64,000 bases of DNA from Bacteroidota bacterium (lineage in GTDB: Bacteria > Bacteroidota > Bacteroidia > Chitinophagales > Saprospiraceae). Numbering within the stretch: position 1 is the stretch's first letter; each line of letters begins with the position of its first letter. Made by a program: the position numbers and the translations under genes. Shown here piece by piece: positions 52,380 through 61,460 of the stretch. The stretch lies in contig CAUJDW010000034.1 of assembly GCA_963169455.1 (NCBI GenBank), forward strand, positions 18,444 through 82,443, given 5' to 3'. The notes beneath the pieces were generated by a model that made no database searches, had not been told where the DNA came from, and saw only the letters and a program-made list of their open reading frames with translations.

Positions 52380-54731
52380 ATGTCAAAACGGCTGTTGCTC
52401 CTGGGGCAATGGCTCCTGCTGCTGTGGTTTTCGCCCAGTTTATGGGCGCAGGCCCCATGTAGCTTCACCCTGAAGGGCAGGGTGGTCGATGCACACACGC
52501 GGGAGCCGGTCCCATTCGCCATCGTGGCGGTAAAGGATCAGGATATCGGCGCCCTGGCCGATGAAAAAGGCAATTATGAGCTGGAAAACCTCTGCGCGGG
52601 AAAATACCTCCTGATCTGCACCCATGTGGGCTGCCACCACTCAGAACACGAGGTCGACCTGAAGGGGGATATGCGCTGGGATTTCGAGCTGGAGGAAGAA
52701 AGCATCGTGTTGCAGGAAGTGGTGGTGCAGGGCGAGGCGCCCGTGCTGGAGTCCACCCAGTCCAGCACCACGCTCGACGCCGCCGGGCTCCAATCGCAGC
52801 GCGGGCTTTCGCTGGGCGCCGCGCTGAGCCAGCTGCCGGGATTGTCCACCCTCAATACCGGGGCCACCATCGCCAAGCCGGTCATCCAGGGCCTGCACAG
52901 CAACCGCGTGCTGATCCTGAACAACGGCGTGCGCCAGGAAAGCCAGCAGTGGGGCGCCGAACACGCTCCGGAGATCGACCCTTTCCTCGCCGACAAGGTT
53001 ACGGTCATCAAGGGCGCCGGCAGCGTGCGCTACGGCTCCGACGCCATCGGAGGCGTGGTGCTGGTCGAACCCCGCTCACTGCGACAACAACCGGGCATAG
53101 GCGGCGAAGCCAACCTGCAGGGCTTCAGCAATGGCCGGACAGGCATCGCCTCGGGCCTGCTGGAAGGCAGGCTGAAGGGCAAACTCCCCCTCAGCGGCCG
53201 CCTGCAGGGCACCCTCAAACGCGGGGGCAACCTGCGTACGCCGGACTATTACCTCGACAATACCGGCGTGGAGGAACTGAATTTCTCCTGGGCGGCGAGC
53301 CTGCAGCAGAAACGCTGGTCCACCGAGGCTTTTTACTCCCGCTTCTACACCCGCCTTGGCATTTTCAGCGGCTCCCACATCGGCAACCTGACCGACCTGC
53401 GCAACGCCATCGAACGGGAGCGGCCGCCCGATGACGGCGCTTTCACCTACGAACTGGGCCGGCCGCTGCAGCGCATCTACCACGAGTTGTTCAAGTGGAA
53501 GGCCAGCCTGGAAACGGGACAGGCCGGAACGCTGCAACTGCAACTGGCCCGGCAGTTCAACCGCCGCCAGGAATTCGACGCCCACCGGCAATACGGCTCC
53601 CTGCCCGATGCCCTGGAAAGCCCGCAGATCGAGTTCGAAATAACGACGCACACCGCCGAGCTGAACTGGGAGCACCGGCCTATACGCCACCTCTGGGGCA
53701 ACTTCGGCGCGCACTTCATGCGCCAGGCCAACACCACCGACCGCGGCGCGCTCATCCCCAATTATGAGAACTACACTGCCGGCGCTTACTGGATCGAACG
53801 CTGGAAGAACTACCCCTTCCCGCTTGAACTGGAAGGAGGGCTGCGCTACGATTATCAGTGGATGGACGTTGGCAGGCAGGGGCAGGACAGCATCGGGCGG
53901 CAACTCGAATTCAGCAATTTCTCGGGAACGATAGGCGCGATCTACCGCTTCCCTGGGCTGTTGAATCTGCGCTTCAATACGGGCACTGCCTGGCGGGCCC
54001 CCAATGTGAATGAACTGTTCAGCAACGGGGTGCACCACGGCGCAGCCTCCTTCGAGGAAGGCAACCCCAACCTTAGCTCCGAACGCGCCTTCAATACCAG
54101 CCTGACGGCCGAGGTTGATGGGCAGGGCAAACTGCGGGGCTCGCTCAGCCTGTTCTACAATGTCATCAACGACTTCATCTTCCTGGAGCCCAGAGCCGAG
54201 CCGGTGCTGACCATCCGCGGGGCCTTTCCCGCTTTCAATTATGCGCAGGCCGACGCCCGCCTCGCCGGCCTCGACTGGCAACTGGCCTACGAACTGATGC
54301 CGGGCCTGGAGCTGGAATCAAAGGGTTCCCTCCTGGATGCCCGGAACCGCGAGCGCAGGGAATACCTCAGCCTGATGCCGCCCTTCCGCTTTGAACACGG
54401 CCTGAAATACACCTTCAGAAAGGACGGCTCTGCAGAGCCCGAAGCGCCCTTCCTCCGCATTTCCATGGCCAATGTGCCGGAGCAAACCCGCGTGCCGGCC
54501 AATGCCGATTATGCGCCGCCGCCGCCGGGCTATACGCTTTTCCAACTGGAAGGGGGCGCTCACTTCCGCCTGGGCCGCCAGCCGCTGGAACTGGGCTTTA
54601 CCGTGTTCAACCTGTTTGACGCCAGCTACCGGCAGTACCTCAACCGCTTCCGGTATTTCGCACATGAAACGGGGCGCAATGTTTCCTTGCGGCTGCGCCT
54701 GCCGTTTGAAGTGAACAGTGGCAAACGATAA
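52380..54731 (+). CDS. TonB-dependent receptor, possibly for a transition metal
   Basis: The 783-residue outer-membrane receptor has a signal peptide (LLLLWFSPSLWAQ). A carboxypeptidase-regulatory-like domain (LKGRVVDAHTREPVPFAIVAV) has two His and two Cys in LLICTHVGCHHSEHEVDL. A plug domain follows (IAKPVIQGLHSNRVLILNNG, GAGSVRYGSDAIGGVV), then a barrel ending in an aromatic-rich segment. The plug phrase GVRQESQQWGAEHAPEID resembles ZnuD-like metal receptors. It sits between a His/Cys-rich protein and a lipoprotein, so a metal-uptake role is plausible. Confidence 0.88.
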   Translation: MSKRLLLLGQWLLLLWFSPSLWAQAPCSFTLKGRVVDAHTREPVPFAIVAVKDQDIGALADEKGNYELENLCAGKYLLICTHVGCHHSEHEVDLKGDMRWDFELEEESIVLQEVVVQGEAPVLESTQSSTTLDAAGLQSQRGLSLGAALSQLPGLSTLNTGATIAKPVIQGLHSNRVLILNNGVRQESQQWGAEHAPEIDPFLADKVTVIKGAGSVRYGSDAIGGVVLVEPRSLRQQPGIGGEANLQGFSNGRTGIASGLLEGRLKGKLPLSGRLQGTLKRGGNLRTPDYYLDNTGVEELNFSWAASLQQKRWSTEAFYSRFYTRLGIFSGSHIGNLTDLRNAIERERPPDDGAFTYELGRPLQRIYHELFKWKASLETGQAGTLQLQLARQFNRRQEFDAHRQYGSLPDALESPQIEFEITTHTAELNWEHRPIRHLWGNFGAHFMRQANTTDRGALIPNYENYTAGAYWIERWKNYPFPLELEGGLRYDYQWMDVGRQGQDSIGRQLEFSNFSGTIGAIYRFPGLLNLRFNTGTAWRAPNVNELFSNGVHHGAASFEEGNPNLSSERAFNTSLTAEVDGQGKLRGSLSLFYNVINDFIFLEPRAEPVLTIRGAFPAFNYAQADARLAGLDWQLAYELMPGLELESKGSLLDARNRERREYLSLMPPFRFEHGLKYTFRKDGSAEPEAPFLRISMANVPEQTRVPANADYAPPPPGYTLFQLEGGAHFRLGRQPLELGFTVFNLFDASYRQYLNRFRYFAHETGRNVSLRLRLPFEVNSGKR

Positions 54732-54781
54732 CTTTTCGCAGGGTGTAAAATTTCAATTTCATAACCATTAAAACATATCTT

Positions 54782-55342
54782 ATGCAATTCCCTAATTTCA
54801 ATTTCCTGCGCTTTCTTTTTGTTTTCCTCGCTGCCGGAGCCCTGCTCTGGTCGGGCTGCGAAAAAGACGACGACGACGGGCCCGACAATGAAGAGGAACT
54901 GATCACAACCGTCCGGCTCACCTTTACGGACGGCGGCGGAAACACCAGCACCTTCACCTTCAGCGATGTTGACGGCATCGGCGGCAACCCGCCGGTTGCC
55001 CAGGATATCACTTTATCCGCCAACTCCACCTATCAGATGGATATCGAATTCCTGGATGAGTCCAATTCCGCCAACGTGAAAGACATCACGGAAGAAGTAC
55101 GGGAAGAAGCCGAAGAACACCTGATCTGCTTCGCCGCTTCGGGGGTGCTCGATATCCCCGTTACGCTGGATACGGATGGCAACGGCGCTCCGCTGGGGCT
55201 GAAAACGGAGCTGGCTACCGCGCAGGCCGGCATCGGAACGCTGGCCATCGTACTCAAACACGAGCCGGAAAAGGCCGCCGCGAACCCCTGCAATACAGGG
55301 GAGACGGATGTGGAGGCGAGTTTTGACGTGATCGTTCAATAA
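54782..55342 (+). CDS. Predicted lipoprotein of the TonB receptor locus
   Basis: The 186-residue product has a lipoprotein signal (FLAAGALLWSGC) followed by an Asp-rich stretch (EKDDDDGPDNEEE). The body is beta-rich (ITTVRLTFTDGGG, LSANSTYQMDIEFLDE) with an acidic helix (DITEEVREEAEEHL). This type is often auto-annotated as a type 1 periplasmic-binding-fold family protein, and it accompanies similar receptors. It would be an outer-membrane or periplasmic substrate-binding partner. A strong hairpin follows the stop. Confidence 0.75.
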   Translation: MQFPNFNFLRFLFVFLAAGALLWSGCEKDDDDGPDNEEELITTVRLTFTDGGGNTSTFTFSDVDGIGGNPPVAQDITLSANSTYQMDIEFLDESNSANVKDITEEVREEAEEHLICFAASGVLDIPVTLDTDGNGAPLGLKTELATAQAGIGTLAIVLKHEPEKAAANPCNTGETDVEASFDVIVQ

Positions 55343-55352
55343 TACCATTCCA

Positions 55353-55383
55353 GGGCCCTGGCGAGTGTGCTTCGCCAGGGCCC
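55353..55383. terminator. Hairpin after the lipoprotein gene
   Basis: GGGCCCTGGCGA (55353-55364) and TCGCCAGGGCCC (55372-55383) form a perfect 12-bp stem with a 7-nt loop, 11 bp beyond the stop. It has no strong T-tract. The rest of the gap to 55623 shows no gene. Confidence 0.6.
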
Positions 55384-55623
55384 GCCCTTTGAAATTACTG
55401 GCTACTGCCCTGGCCTGCCAAAACCAGCTTGTGTTTCGAAGGGCAAAATCAGCTTTGCCGGGTTATGTACTGGAAGCGAGCCGGGGCTTTACTTTTTGAG
55501 GTACTTCCAAATCGATCTCAGGACGATGATACTCTACGACGAGTAAGCTTACACAGCCTATACTCTTCCCCATTCCATACAAAATAAGCTACACTTCCCC
55601 GCTCCTACCATCCGCAAAAACCT

Positions 55624-57984
55624 TTATTCCCCTGGCGCCACCCGCACCACAATGCTTTTCGATGCCGGTGTTTTGCTCTCCGCCGCATATTCGTCGATGG
55701 GCGCCAGCACGTTGCCTTCGGGGAAGTAGGTAGCCAGGCAGGAGCGGGCAATGTCGTAGGGTACGACGAGGAAATGGCGCGCCACCCGCCGCTCGCCTTT
55801 GTATTCGCTGATAAGATCGACTACCTGTTGCGGCCGGAAGCCGGCTTCCGCCATGTCATGGCGGTTCATCAGCACGACGCGGCGCTCGTTGTAGATGCCG
55901 CGGTAGCGGTCGTTGAGCCCGTAAACGGTGGTGTTGAACTGGTCGTGGCTGCGGATGGTCATCATGATGTACTCGCCTTTGGCGAGGCGGATTTCCGGCA
56001 GGGGGGTGACGGTAAACAGGGCTTTGCCGGAAGGGGTGCTGAAGCGCTGTTCGCGGGCGTTGTTGGGCAGGTAGAAGCCGCCCGGCTGGCGGACGCGGCG
56101 GTTGTAATCCTCGAAGCCGGGCACAACCTGCTCGATTGCGTCGCGGATGTTGTCATAGTCGGCGGCCATATTGTCCCAGTCAACTTTGCTGCGGCTGCCG
56201 AGGGTGGCCCTGGCCAGCCCGGCTACGATGGCCGGTTCGCTGAGCAGGCGCTCGGAAGGGGGCGCCAGCACGCCCCGGGAAGACTGTATCACGCCCATGG
56301 AGTTCTCGGTGCTGACGAACTGCGGCCCGCCGGCCTGCACATCCAGGTTGGTGCGGCCCAGGCAGGGCAGGATGAGCGCCTGCCGGCCATGCACCAGGTG
56401 GCTCCGGTTGAGCTTGGTGGAGACATGGGCCGTCAGCCGGCAATTCCGCAGGGCGCGGGCCGTGTATTCGGTGTCCGGCGTGGCGGAAAGGAAGTTGCCG
56501 CCCATGGCGAAAAACACCCTGGCCTTGCCTTCGTGCATAGCCTTGATGGCGTCGACGGTGGAATAGCCGTGGCGGCGCGGCGGCTCGAACCCGAAGGCGG
56601 CCTGCAGCTTGTCCAGAAATTCCGGCCGGGGCGCCTCCCAGATGCCCATTGTCCGGTCGCCCTGGACATTGCTGTGGCCGCGCACCGGGCAGGTTCCTGC
56701 GCCGGGCCTGCCGATGCTGCCCTTGAGCAACAACAGGTTGACGACCTCCCTGACGTTGTCCACCCCGTTTTTGTGCTGGGTAAGGCCCATGGCCCAGCAT
56801 ACGACGATCTTGTTTTTGCGGCGAAGCAGTTCCACCGCTTCCTTTACCTTGTCGCGTCGGGCGCCGCTGGCTTCCAGCAGGTCGTTGAAATCCTGATTTT
56901 TCAAATCTTTGATGAAAGCCTCGTAGCCCTGCGTTTTTTCCGTGATGAAGTCCCAGTCGAAAACGGCGCCGGGTGCTTTCTGCTCTTCGTGCCAGAGCAG
57001 CAACATCATGGCCTTCAGCAGGGGGACGTCGCCGTTTGCCCTGATCTGCAGGAAAATATCAGTCAGTGGGGCGCCGCCTTTCAGTATCTTCCCGGGGCGC
57101 TGGGGGTTGGCGAATTTCATCAGCCCGGCCTCCGGCAGGGGGTTTATGGAGATTATCTTCCCTCCGTTTTCCTTACAGCGTTCCAGTGCGCTCATCATGC
57201 GGGGGTGGTTGGTGCCGGGGTTCTGGCCCATGATGATGATCACCTCCGCCTCGTAAAGGTCGGCAAGCGTTACGGAGCCTTTACCGATACCGAGGGTTTC
57301 CGACAGCGCGTACCCGCTTGATTCGTGGCACATGTTGGAGCAGTCCGGCAGGTTGTTGGTGCCGAATTCCCTGACGAACAACTGGTACAGAAAGGCTGCT
57401 TCGTTGCTGGTGCGGCCCGAAGTGTAAAAGACGGCCTCGTCGGGAGACCCGAGGGCGTTGAGTTCTTCGGCGATCAGGCGGAAGGCTTCCGGCCAGGAGA
57501 TGGGTATATAGTGGACGGCGCCCTGGCGCAGCACCATGGGCTCCGCCAGGCGCCCCTGTTTGCCGAGCTCGAAGTCCGTCCATTCCAGCATTTCCTGCAC
57601 GCTGTGCCGGGCGAAGAAGTCCCGGCCTACCGTCTTTTTCTGGGCTTCTTCCGCGATGGCTTTGATGCCGTTTTCGCAGTATTCGCCCAGGCGGGAGCGC
57701 TCGTCGTCGGGGTCGGGCCAGGCGCAGCCCGGACAGTCGAAGCCGCCCTTCTGGTTGAGGCGGAACATGGTTTTCAGGGCATCGCCCTTGGCCATATAGC
57801 GGTTGGCATGGCTCAGGGCAGTGAGCACGCTGGGGATGCCGGCGGCCCTGTCTTTCGGTTTGCCCAGCCTGAGCCCGGTGAAGCGCTCCGGCGGCTGAGC
57901 GCCTGTGGGCGCCGCCACGACGCGGATGCCGTGGCCTTTATCTTCAGTGGAGGGGGTGTTTTTCTGCTTTTGCTGCTCTTCCAT
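55624..57984 (-). CDS. FdhF/YdeP family molybdopterin oxidoreductase
   Basis: The 786-residue enzyme matches formate dehydrogenase H-like/YdeP proteins. The N-terminal GGFDCPGCAWPDP, YTSGRTSNEAAFLYQLFVREFGTNN, and DCSNMCHESSGYALSETLG are typical; the Cys of NMCHESSG takes the place of selenocysteine in FdhF as probable Mo ligand. The C-terminal molybdopterin-binding part has IRSHDQFNTTVYGLNDRYRG. No N-terminal Tat signal is seen, so it is cytoplasmic. FdhD, needed to activate formate dehydrogenases, is encoded upstream on the same strand. Real substrate (formate or another) is unproven. Confidence 0.92.
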   Translation of the reverse strand: MEEQQKQKNTPSTEDKGHGIRVVAAPTGAQPPERFTGLRLGKPKDRAAGIPSVLTALSHANRYMAKGDALKTMFRLNQKGGFDCPGCAWPDPDDERSRLGEYCENGIKAIAEEAQKKTVGRDFFARHSVQEMLEWTDFELGKQGRLAEPMVLRQGAVHYIPISWPEAFRLIAEELNALGSPDEAVFYTSGRTSNEAAFLYQLFVREFGTNNLPDCSNMCHESSGYALSETLGIGKGSVTLADLYEAEVIIIMGQNPGTNHPRMMSALERCKENGGKIISINPLPEAGLMKFANPQRPGKILKGGAPLTDIFLQIRANGDVPLLKAMMLLLWHEEQKAPGAVFDWDFITEKTQGYEAFIKDLKNQDFNDLLEASGARRDKVKEAVELLRRKNKIVVCWAMGLTQHKNGVDNVREVVNLLLLKGSIGRPGAGTCPVRGHSNVQGDRTMGIWEAPRPEFLDKLQAAFGFEPPRRHGYSTVDAIKAMHEGKARVFFAMGGNFLSATPDTEYTARALRNCRLTAHVSTKLNRSHLVHGRQALILPCLGRTNLDVQAGGPQFVSTENSMGVIQSSRGVLAPPSERLLSEPAIVAGLARATLGSRSKVDWDNMAADYDNIRDAIEQVVPGFEDYNRRVRQPGGFYLPNNAREQRFSTPSGKALFTVTPLPEIRLAKGEYIMMTIRSHDQFNTTVYGLNDRYRGIYNERRVVLMNRHDMAEAGFRPQQVVDLISEYKGERRVARHFLVVPYDIARSCLATYFPEGNVLAPIDEYAAESKTPASKSIVVRVAPGE

Positions 57985-58082
57985 CACTTTTCCGTATTGG
58001 GTGCTTTTGGCGCGGAAGGGGTCATTACCTGATTGCTATATGGCTGTATTGTCGAGGCCCGGGTATTCCGCTCTAATACATG

Positions 58083-58090
58083 CAAAGATA
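58083..58090 (-). promoter_or_regulatory. Candidate -7 box for the FdhF/YdeP gene
   Basis: Read on the minus strand the site is TATCTTTG (TAnnTTTG), about 100 bp before the start codon. The -33 box is weak. Confidence 0.4.
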
Positions 58091-58120
58091 TCTTTATGTC
58101 AAAAGAAATACACGAAATCG

Positions 58121-58151
58121 CCCGGGGAAAACTTCCGAAGTTTTCCCCGGG
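58121..58151. terminator. Long palindrome after sbtB
   Basis: CCCGGGGAAAACTTC (58121-58135), one base, then GAAGTTTTCCCCGGG (58137-58151): a 15-bp perfect stem lying 10 bp beyond the sbtB stop. Its AAAACTTC-N-GAAGTTTT core recurs at 25725 and twice near 61260. Likely a transcript end, unproven. Confidence 0.6.
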
Positions 58152-58161
58152 GCTTTGCGTT

Positions 58162-58455
58162 TCAATGGATCAGCCAATTCACATCGCTCACCATGCACAC
58201 GCCGCCGGCCTCGCTCAGGAAGGCCCGGAGTTTTTCCTTGATCCGGTTAAAATCTTCTTCTGAGCAGGCGATGACAAAGCAGGCGTTGACGAAAGTATCG
58301 CTCAGGCCTTCGCCGTCCTGAAGGCCGCGGTCGCCGCTGCCGCGCACGCCGCCCCAGTAGGAATAACCTTTAATGCCGTTGTTCTGCAACAGTTTTACCA
58401 GCAGCCTGGATTCCAGCTTGGGAATGATGATCTCCAGTTTTTTGTAGGCTTGCAT
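58162..58455 (-). CDS. sbtB: PII-like signal protein SbtB
   Basis: The 97-residue product has the PII-like ferredoxin fold layout (YKKLEIIIPKLESRLLVKLLQNNGIKGYSYWGG, FVNACFVIACSEEDFNRIKEKLRAF). It begins one base after the sbtA stop, the standard sbtA-sbtB arrangement, so it probably controls the SbtA transporter in response to adenine nucleotides as in cyanobacteria. It lacks the C-terminal CGPxGC-type extension known in some cyanobacterial SbtB. Confidence 0.88.
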   Translation of the reverse strand: MQAYKKLEIIIPKLESRLLVKLLQNNGIKGYSYWGGVRGSGDRGLQDGEGLSDTFVNACFVIACSEEDFNRIKEKLRAFLSEAGGVCMVSDVNWLIH

Positions 58456-58456
58456 A

Positions 58457-59449
58457 CTAGGAAAGGATTTGGTTCAGGATGTAATAATAGAGCGGGATGC
58501 CAAGCACGATATTGAACGGAAAAGTGATGGCCAGCGACATGGGGACGTACAGGCCGGCGTTGGCCTTAGGTAAAGAGATGCGCATGGCGGCCGGTACGGC
58601 AATGTAGGAAGCACTGGCGCACAGCACGGTCAGCAACAGCGCGTCACCTTTATCGACCTGCAGCAGATAGGCCAGCCCTATGGCGATTGAGGCATTTGCC
58701 ATTGGCACAAGAACAGAAAAACGGAGGGCAAACCCACTGGCCTGGCGAAGGGCCGACAGCCGGCGGCCGGCCAGCAGGCCCATATCGAGGAGGAAGAAGG
58801 CCAGCATACCTTTAAAGATATCCTGGGTGAAGGGCGCCAGCGTAGCCACCGAGCTATCGGATGAAACGATGCCGATCACAAAACTGCCCATGATCAGCAC
58901 TACCGAACCGTTGGCCATGGCCTCCCGCACCACCATGCGGATGGAGGAGGCGCCTGGCTCTTCTCCCTTTGGCGGCTGCGCTTCCTTTTGCCGGTACATA
59001 TCGGCCAAAACCAACCCGACGATTATGGCGGGCGCTTCCATCAGCGCCATTGCGGCTACCATATAACCTCCAAATGGGGCCTCGTTTTCCTGCAGGAAAT
59101 TGATGGCTGTAATGAAGGTAACGGCGCTGACGGAGCCATACGTGGCCGCAATAGCGGCGCTGTCAAACAGGTTGAAACGCCGGCGCAGGATGAAAAAGGA
59201 ATATAAGGGCACTAATAAAGCCATGACTACCGCAATGGCCAGCACAATGAAAATGTGGGCGTTCAGGCCGCTGTGCGACAACTCTGCTCCGCCCTTCAGC
59301 CCAATGCAAAAGAGCAGATAGTAAGACAGGAATTTGGACACCTGCGAAGGAATGGCCAGGTCGGACCTGACCCATACCGCGAACAATCCCAGAAAAAAGA
59401 AAAGGATCGTTGGGTTGATAAAATTGTTGAGGAGTATTTCCAGGTTCAT
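58457..59449 (-). CDS. sbtA: Sodium-dependent bicarbonate transporter SbtA
   Basis: The 330-residue membrane protein has about ten helices in two halves: FLGLFAVWVRSDLAIPSQVSKFLSYYLLFCIGLKGG and FDSAAIAATYGSVSAVTFITA in the first, then LASFFLLDMGLLAGRR-like and ASASYIAVPAAMRISLPKAN in the second. These are hallmarks of SbtA. It would import HCO3- with Na+. A central cytosolic loop (RQKEAQPPKGEEPGA) separates the halves. The sbtB gene follows after 1 bp. Confidence 0.92.
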   Translation of the reverse strand: MNLEILLNNFINPTILFFFLGLFAVWVRSDLAIPSQVSKFLSYYLLFCIGLKGGAELSHSGLNAHIFIVLAIAVVMALLVPLYSFFILRRRFNLFDSAAIAATYGSVSAVTFITAINFLQENEAPFGGYMVAAMALMEAPAIIVGLVLADMYRQKEAQPPKGEEPGASSIRMVVREAMANGSVVLIMGSFVIGIVSSDSSVATLAPFTQDIFKGMLAFFLLDMGLLAGRRLSALRQASGFALRFSVLVPMANASIAIGLAYLLQVDKGDALLLTVLCASASYIAVPAAMRISLPKANAGLYVPMSLAITFPFNIVLGIPLYYYILNQILS

Positions 59450-59501
59450 GTCAGGTTTGTTTTAGGGGCCTTGCCCAAACTTCGGAAGCCTGGGCAGCAG
59501 G

Positions 59502-61232
59502 TCAGTACCGCCAACTCGCCAGGTCTGCACCCTTCGGCGCCCGGCTTTTTACTTCCTCCGCCCATTTGGTTATGAACATCTGGTTGTACCGCAGGCGGGA
59601 AATGGCGTTGGGCAGGCTGTGGTCGCCGTTCCAGCAGTGTTCGGCACGGTCGCCGTAGCCCACTTCGCCATCGTAGTGCGGGTTGGCGGTTTCCTTCAGG
59701 AAATCCTCCATGAGGTAGACGGCATTGTTGAGGTAGTAGTTGTCCATATCGCCGCAATAGATGTGGATCTTGCCCTGCAATCTGGGGCCCAGGCTGGCCC
59801 AGTCGCGCCTGAGGATATAGGCCAGGTCGTAGTTTTCTTTCCAGTAGGCCGCCACGTCCGGGTCGATCTCGCCGGTGTATTTGTCCCATATCCGCCTGGG
59901 ATAACCGTTGGAATCAACGGGCGAATAAACAGCTTCCCAGATATCCCATTGCTGGCCGGAACGGCTGTTGGAGCCCAGGGCAAGCTCGTGATAATTCATA
60001 TCCTTCAGGGTGGCGCTCACCTGCCCCAGGTAGTCGCGCTGCCCGGCCCGAAGGGTCCGGCGGAAGGGGCCTTCGATGTAATAGGCGTTTTTGTCTTCGT
60101 AAATATTCACCAGGCAATAGGCGCGAAAATCAATGGGGTCGGGGCAGGCGGCGTAACAGCCGTTGTATTCGCCAGGGTAGAAAACCTGCGCCGCCAGCGC
60201 CTCCCATCCGCCCGTAGAGCCGCCGTAAAGGAAACGCGCCCAACCCTCGCCAATGCCGCGGAACTGCTTTTCGATGTAGGGGATGAGTTCATAGGTGATG
60301 GCGTCGCCATACGGGCCCAGGTTGGCGGAGTTGACGGCGTAGGAGTCGTCGTAATAGGGGTTGGCATGCTGGATTTCGATGACAATGACACGTGGAAAAC
60401 CGGGGCCCGTCCAGGTTTTGTAGAAATCGTAGGCCTCCTTTTGCTGGATGTGGTTGTAACAATCCAGTTTAAAACGGCTGCTGTATTCACAGGGTTCGGT
60501 GGTATCGGCGGGCTCGGTGCGCCAGCCGCTGAGGTCGTAGGGAAAATGGCCGTGGAAAATAGCCAGCGGGTACTTTACTCCGGGGTGTTCATCAAACCCC
60601 TCAGGCAACAGCACATGCGCGCCCAGAAACATGTCGCGCCCCCAGAAATCGCTGAGCAGCTTGCTCCTGATCCTGACGTGCCTGACGTACTTGCTGTCCT
60701 TCGGCGGCTCGATGGGCGGAATCACCTGGCTGAGCCTGATGCTTATGTTGCGGGGCTGCTGCGGATTGATGGCCACGCGGATGGGCAGGCTGTAGAGGTT
60801 GCCGGGGGCCCGGTTCCACTGCTGGCCTTCGCCGCGGTCCATGGGCAGCTTGACGGTATGGCCGTCGGCACGGCTGAAGGTTTCGTACTTATGCAGCAGC
60901 ACCTGCACCCAGTACTCGCCGAAAGGAACGTCCCGGAGGCTTTCGATGGGATAGCCAAAAACAGTGGCGTCGAATGCTGCCGGCTGGCCAGGCTGCCAAC
61001 CGTCGGCGTCGATGCCAAAAACCTGGGCCGTCTGTGGCCCGTCGGAAAGCTGAAAACGGGGTTCTCTGTCGCCGTCCCTGGCCAGAATCAGCAACAGCCG
61101 CCCGTCAAGAGGCGTAGTACTCAGGCTCTCGTCAAAGGTTATGGTGAAATAGGTGCGCGCGGCTGCCGACTGGCTTCGGGCAGGGGAAATGGCAAGTAAT
61201 ACAATGGCCAGAAAGGGTAGTAACCGTATCAT
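59502..61232 (-). CDS. Secreted esterase-family alpha/beta hydrolase
   Basis: The 576-residue product has a signal peptide (MIRLLPFLAIVLLAISPARSQ). The N-terminal ~190 residues are beta-rich with no named domain. An esterase-D-like alpha/beta hydrolase domain follows, with the nucleophile Ser in FLYGGSTGGWEA and putative Asp/His further on (HCWNGDHSL near the C terminus). Substrate is unknown. It lies 52 bp upstream of sbtA on the same strand, but no functional link is evident. Confidence 0.85.
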   Translation of the reverse strand: MIRLLPFLAIVLLAISPARSQSAAARTYFTITFDESLSTTPLDGRLLLILARDGDREPRFQLSDGPQTAQVFGIDADGWQPGQPAAFDATVFGYPIESLRDVPFGEYWVQVLLHKYETFSRADGHTVKLPMDRGEGQQWNRAPGNLYSLPIRVAINPQQPRNISIRLSQVIPPIEPPKDSKYVRHVRIRSKLLSDFWGRDMFLGAHVLLPEGFDEHPGVKYPLAIFHGHFPYDLSGWRTEPADTTEPCEYSSRFKLDCYNHIQQKEAYDFYKTWTGPGFPRVIVIEIQHANPYYDDSYAVNSANLGPYGDAITYELIPYIEKQFRGIGEGWARFLYGGSTGGWEALAAQVFYPGEYNGCYAACPDPIDFRAYCLVNIYEDKNAYYIEGPFRRTLRAGQRDYLGQVSATLKDMNYHELALGSNSRSGQQWDIWEAVYSPVDSNGYPRRIWDKYTGEIDPDVAAYWKENYDLAYILRRDWASLGPRLQGKIHIYCGDMDNYYLNNAVYLMEDFLKETANPHYDGEVGYGDRAEHCWNGDHSLPNAISRLRYNQMFITKWAEEVKSRAPKGADLASWRY

Positions 61233-61259
61233 CGTATGTTCATATTAATGGTGCAGGGT

Positions 61260-61309
61260 AAACTTCCGAAGTTTTCACAATAATAGCCTGGAAAAACTTC
61301 AGAAGTTTT
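61260..61309. repeat. Two copies of the AAACTTC-N-GAAGTTT palindrome
   Basis: Arms at 61260-61266/61268-61274 and 61293-61300/61302-61309 flank one unpaired base each. They lie between fdhD and the esterase gene; the rest of the 228-bp gap has short AGGAACC-type repeats (about 61430) and no recognised gene. Confidence 0.75.
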
Positions 61310-61460
61310 GCTCCACGATGAACCAGGAAACCAGAAACTTGCCGGAATGTCCCGGCTGTTTGCCAGAATACACCCCGTAATGATGGAAGGAACAGCCCTT
61401 GCCCGGTTTCAGCCGCAGCCTGGTGCGGGGCAGGAACCAGGAACCAACGAGGGTGAAAAA

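Noticed and set aside
55465..55545. Short frame ending RYFQIDLRTMILYDE before a stop
   Set aside because: It has no start or upstream coding part and no recognised family; it may be chance or a remnant too short to call.
55774..57321. 515-aa plus-strand ORF opposite the FdhF/YdeP gene
   Set aside because: Antisense shadow of a well-supported molybdoenzyme; composition is Ala/Val/Gly-rich without motifs.
59619..61199. 526-aa plus-strand ORF opposite the esterase
   Set aside because: Antisense shadow of a secreted hydrolase with a signal peptide and nucleophile motif.
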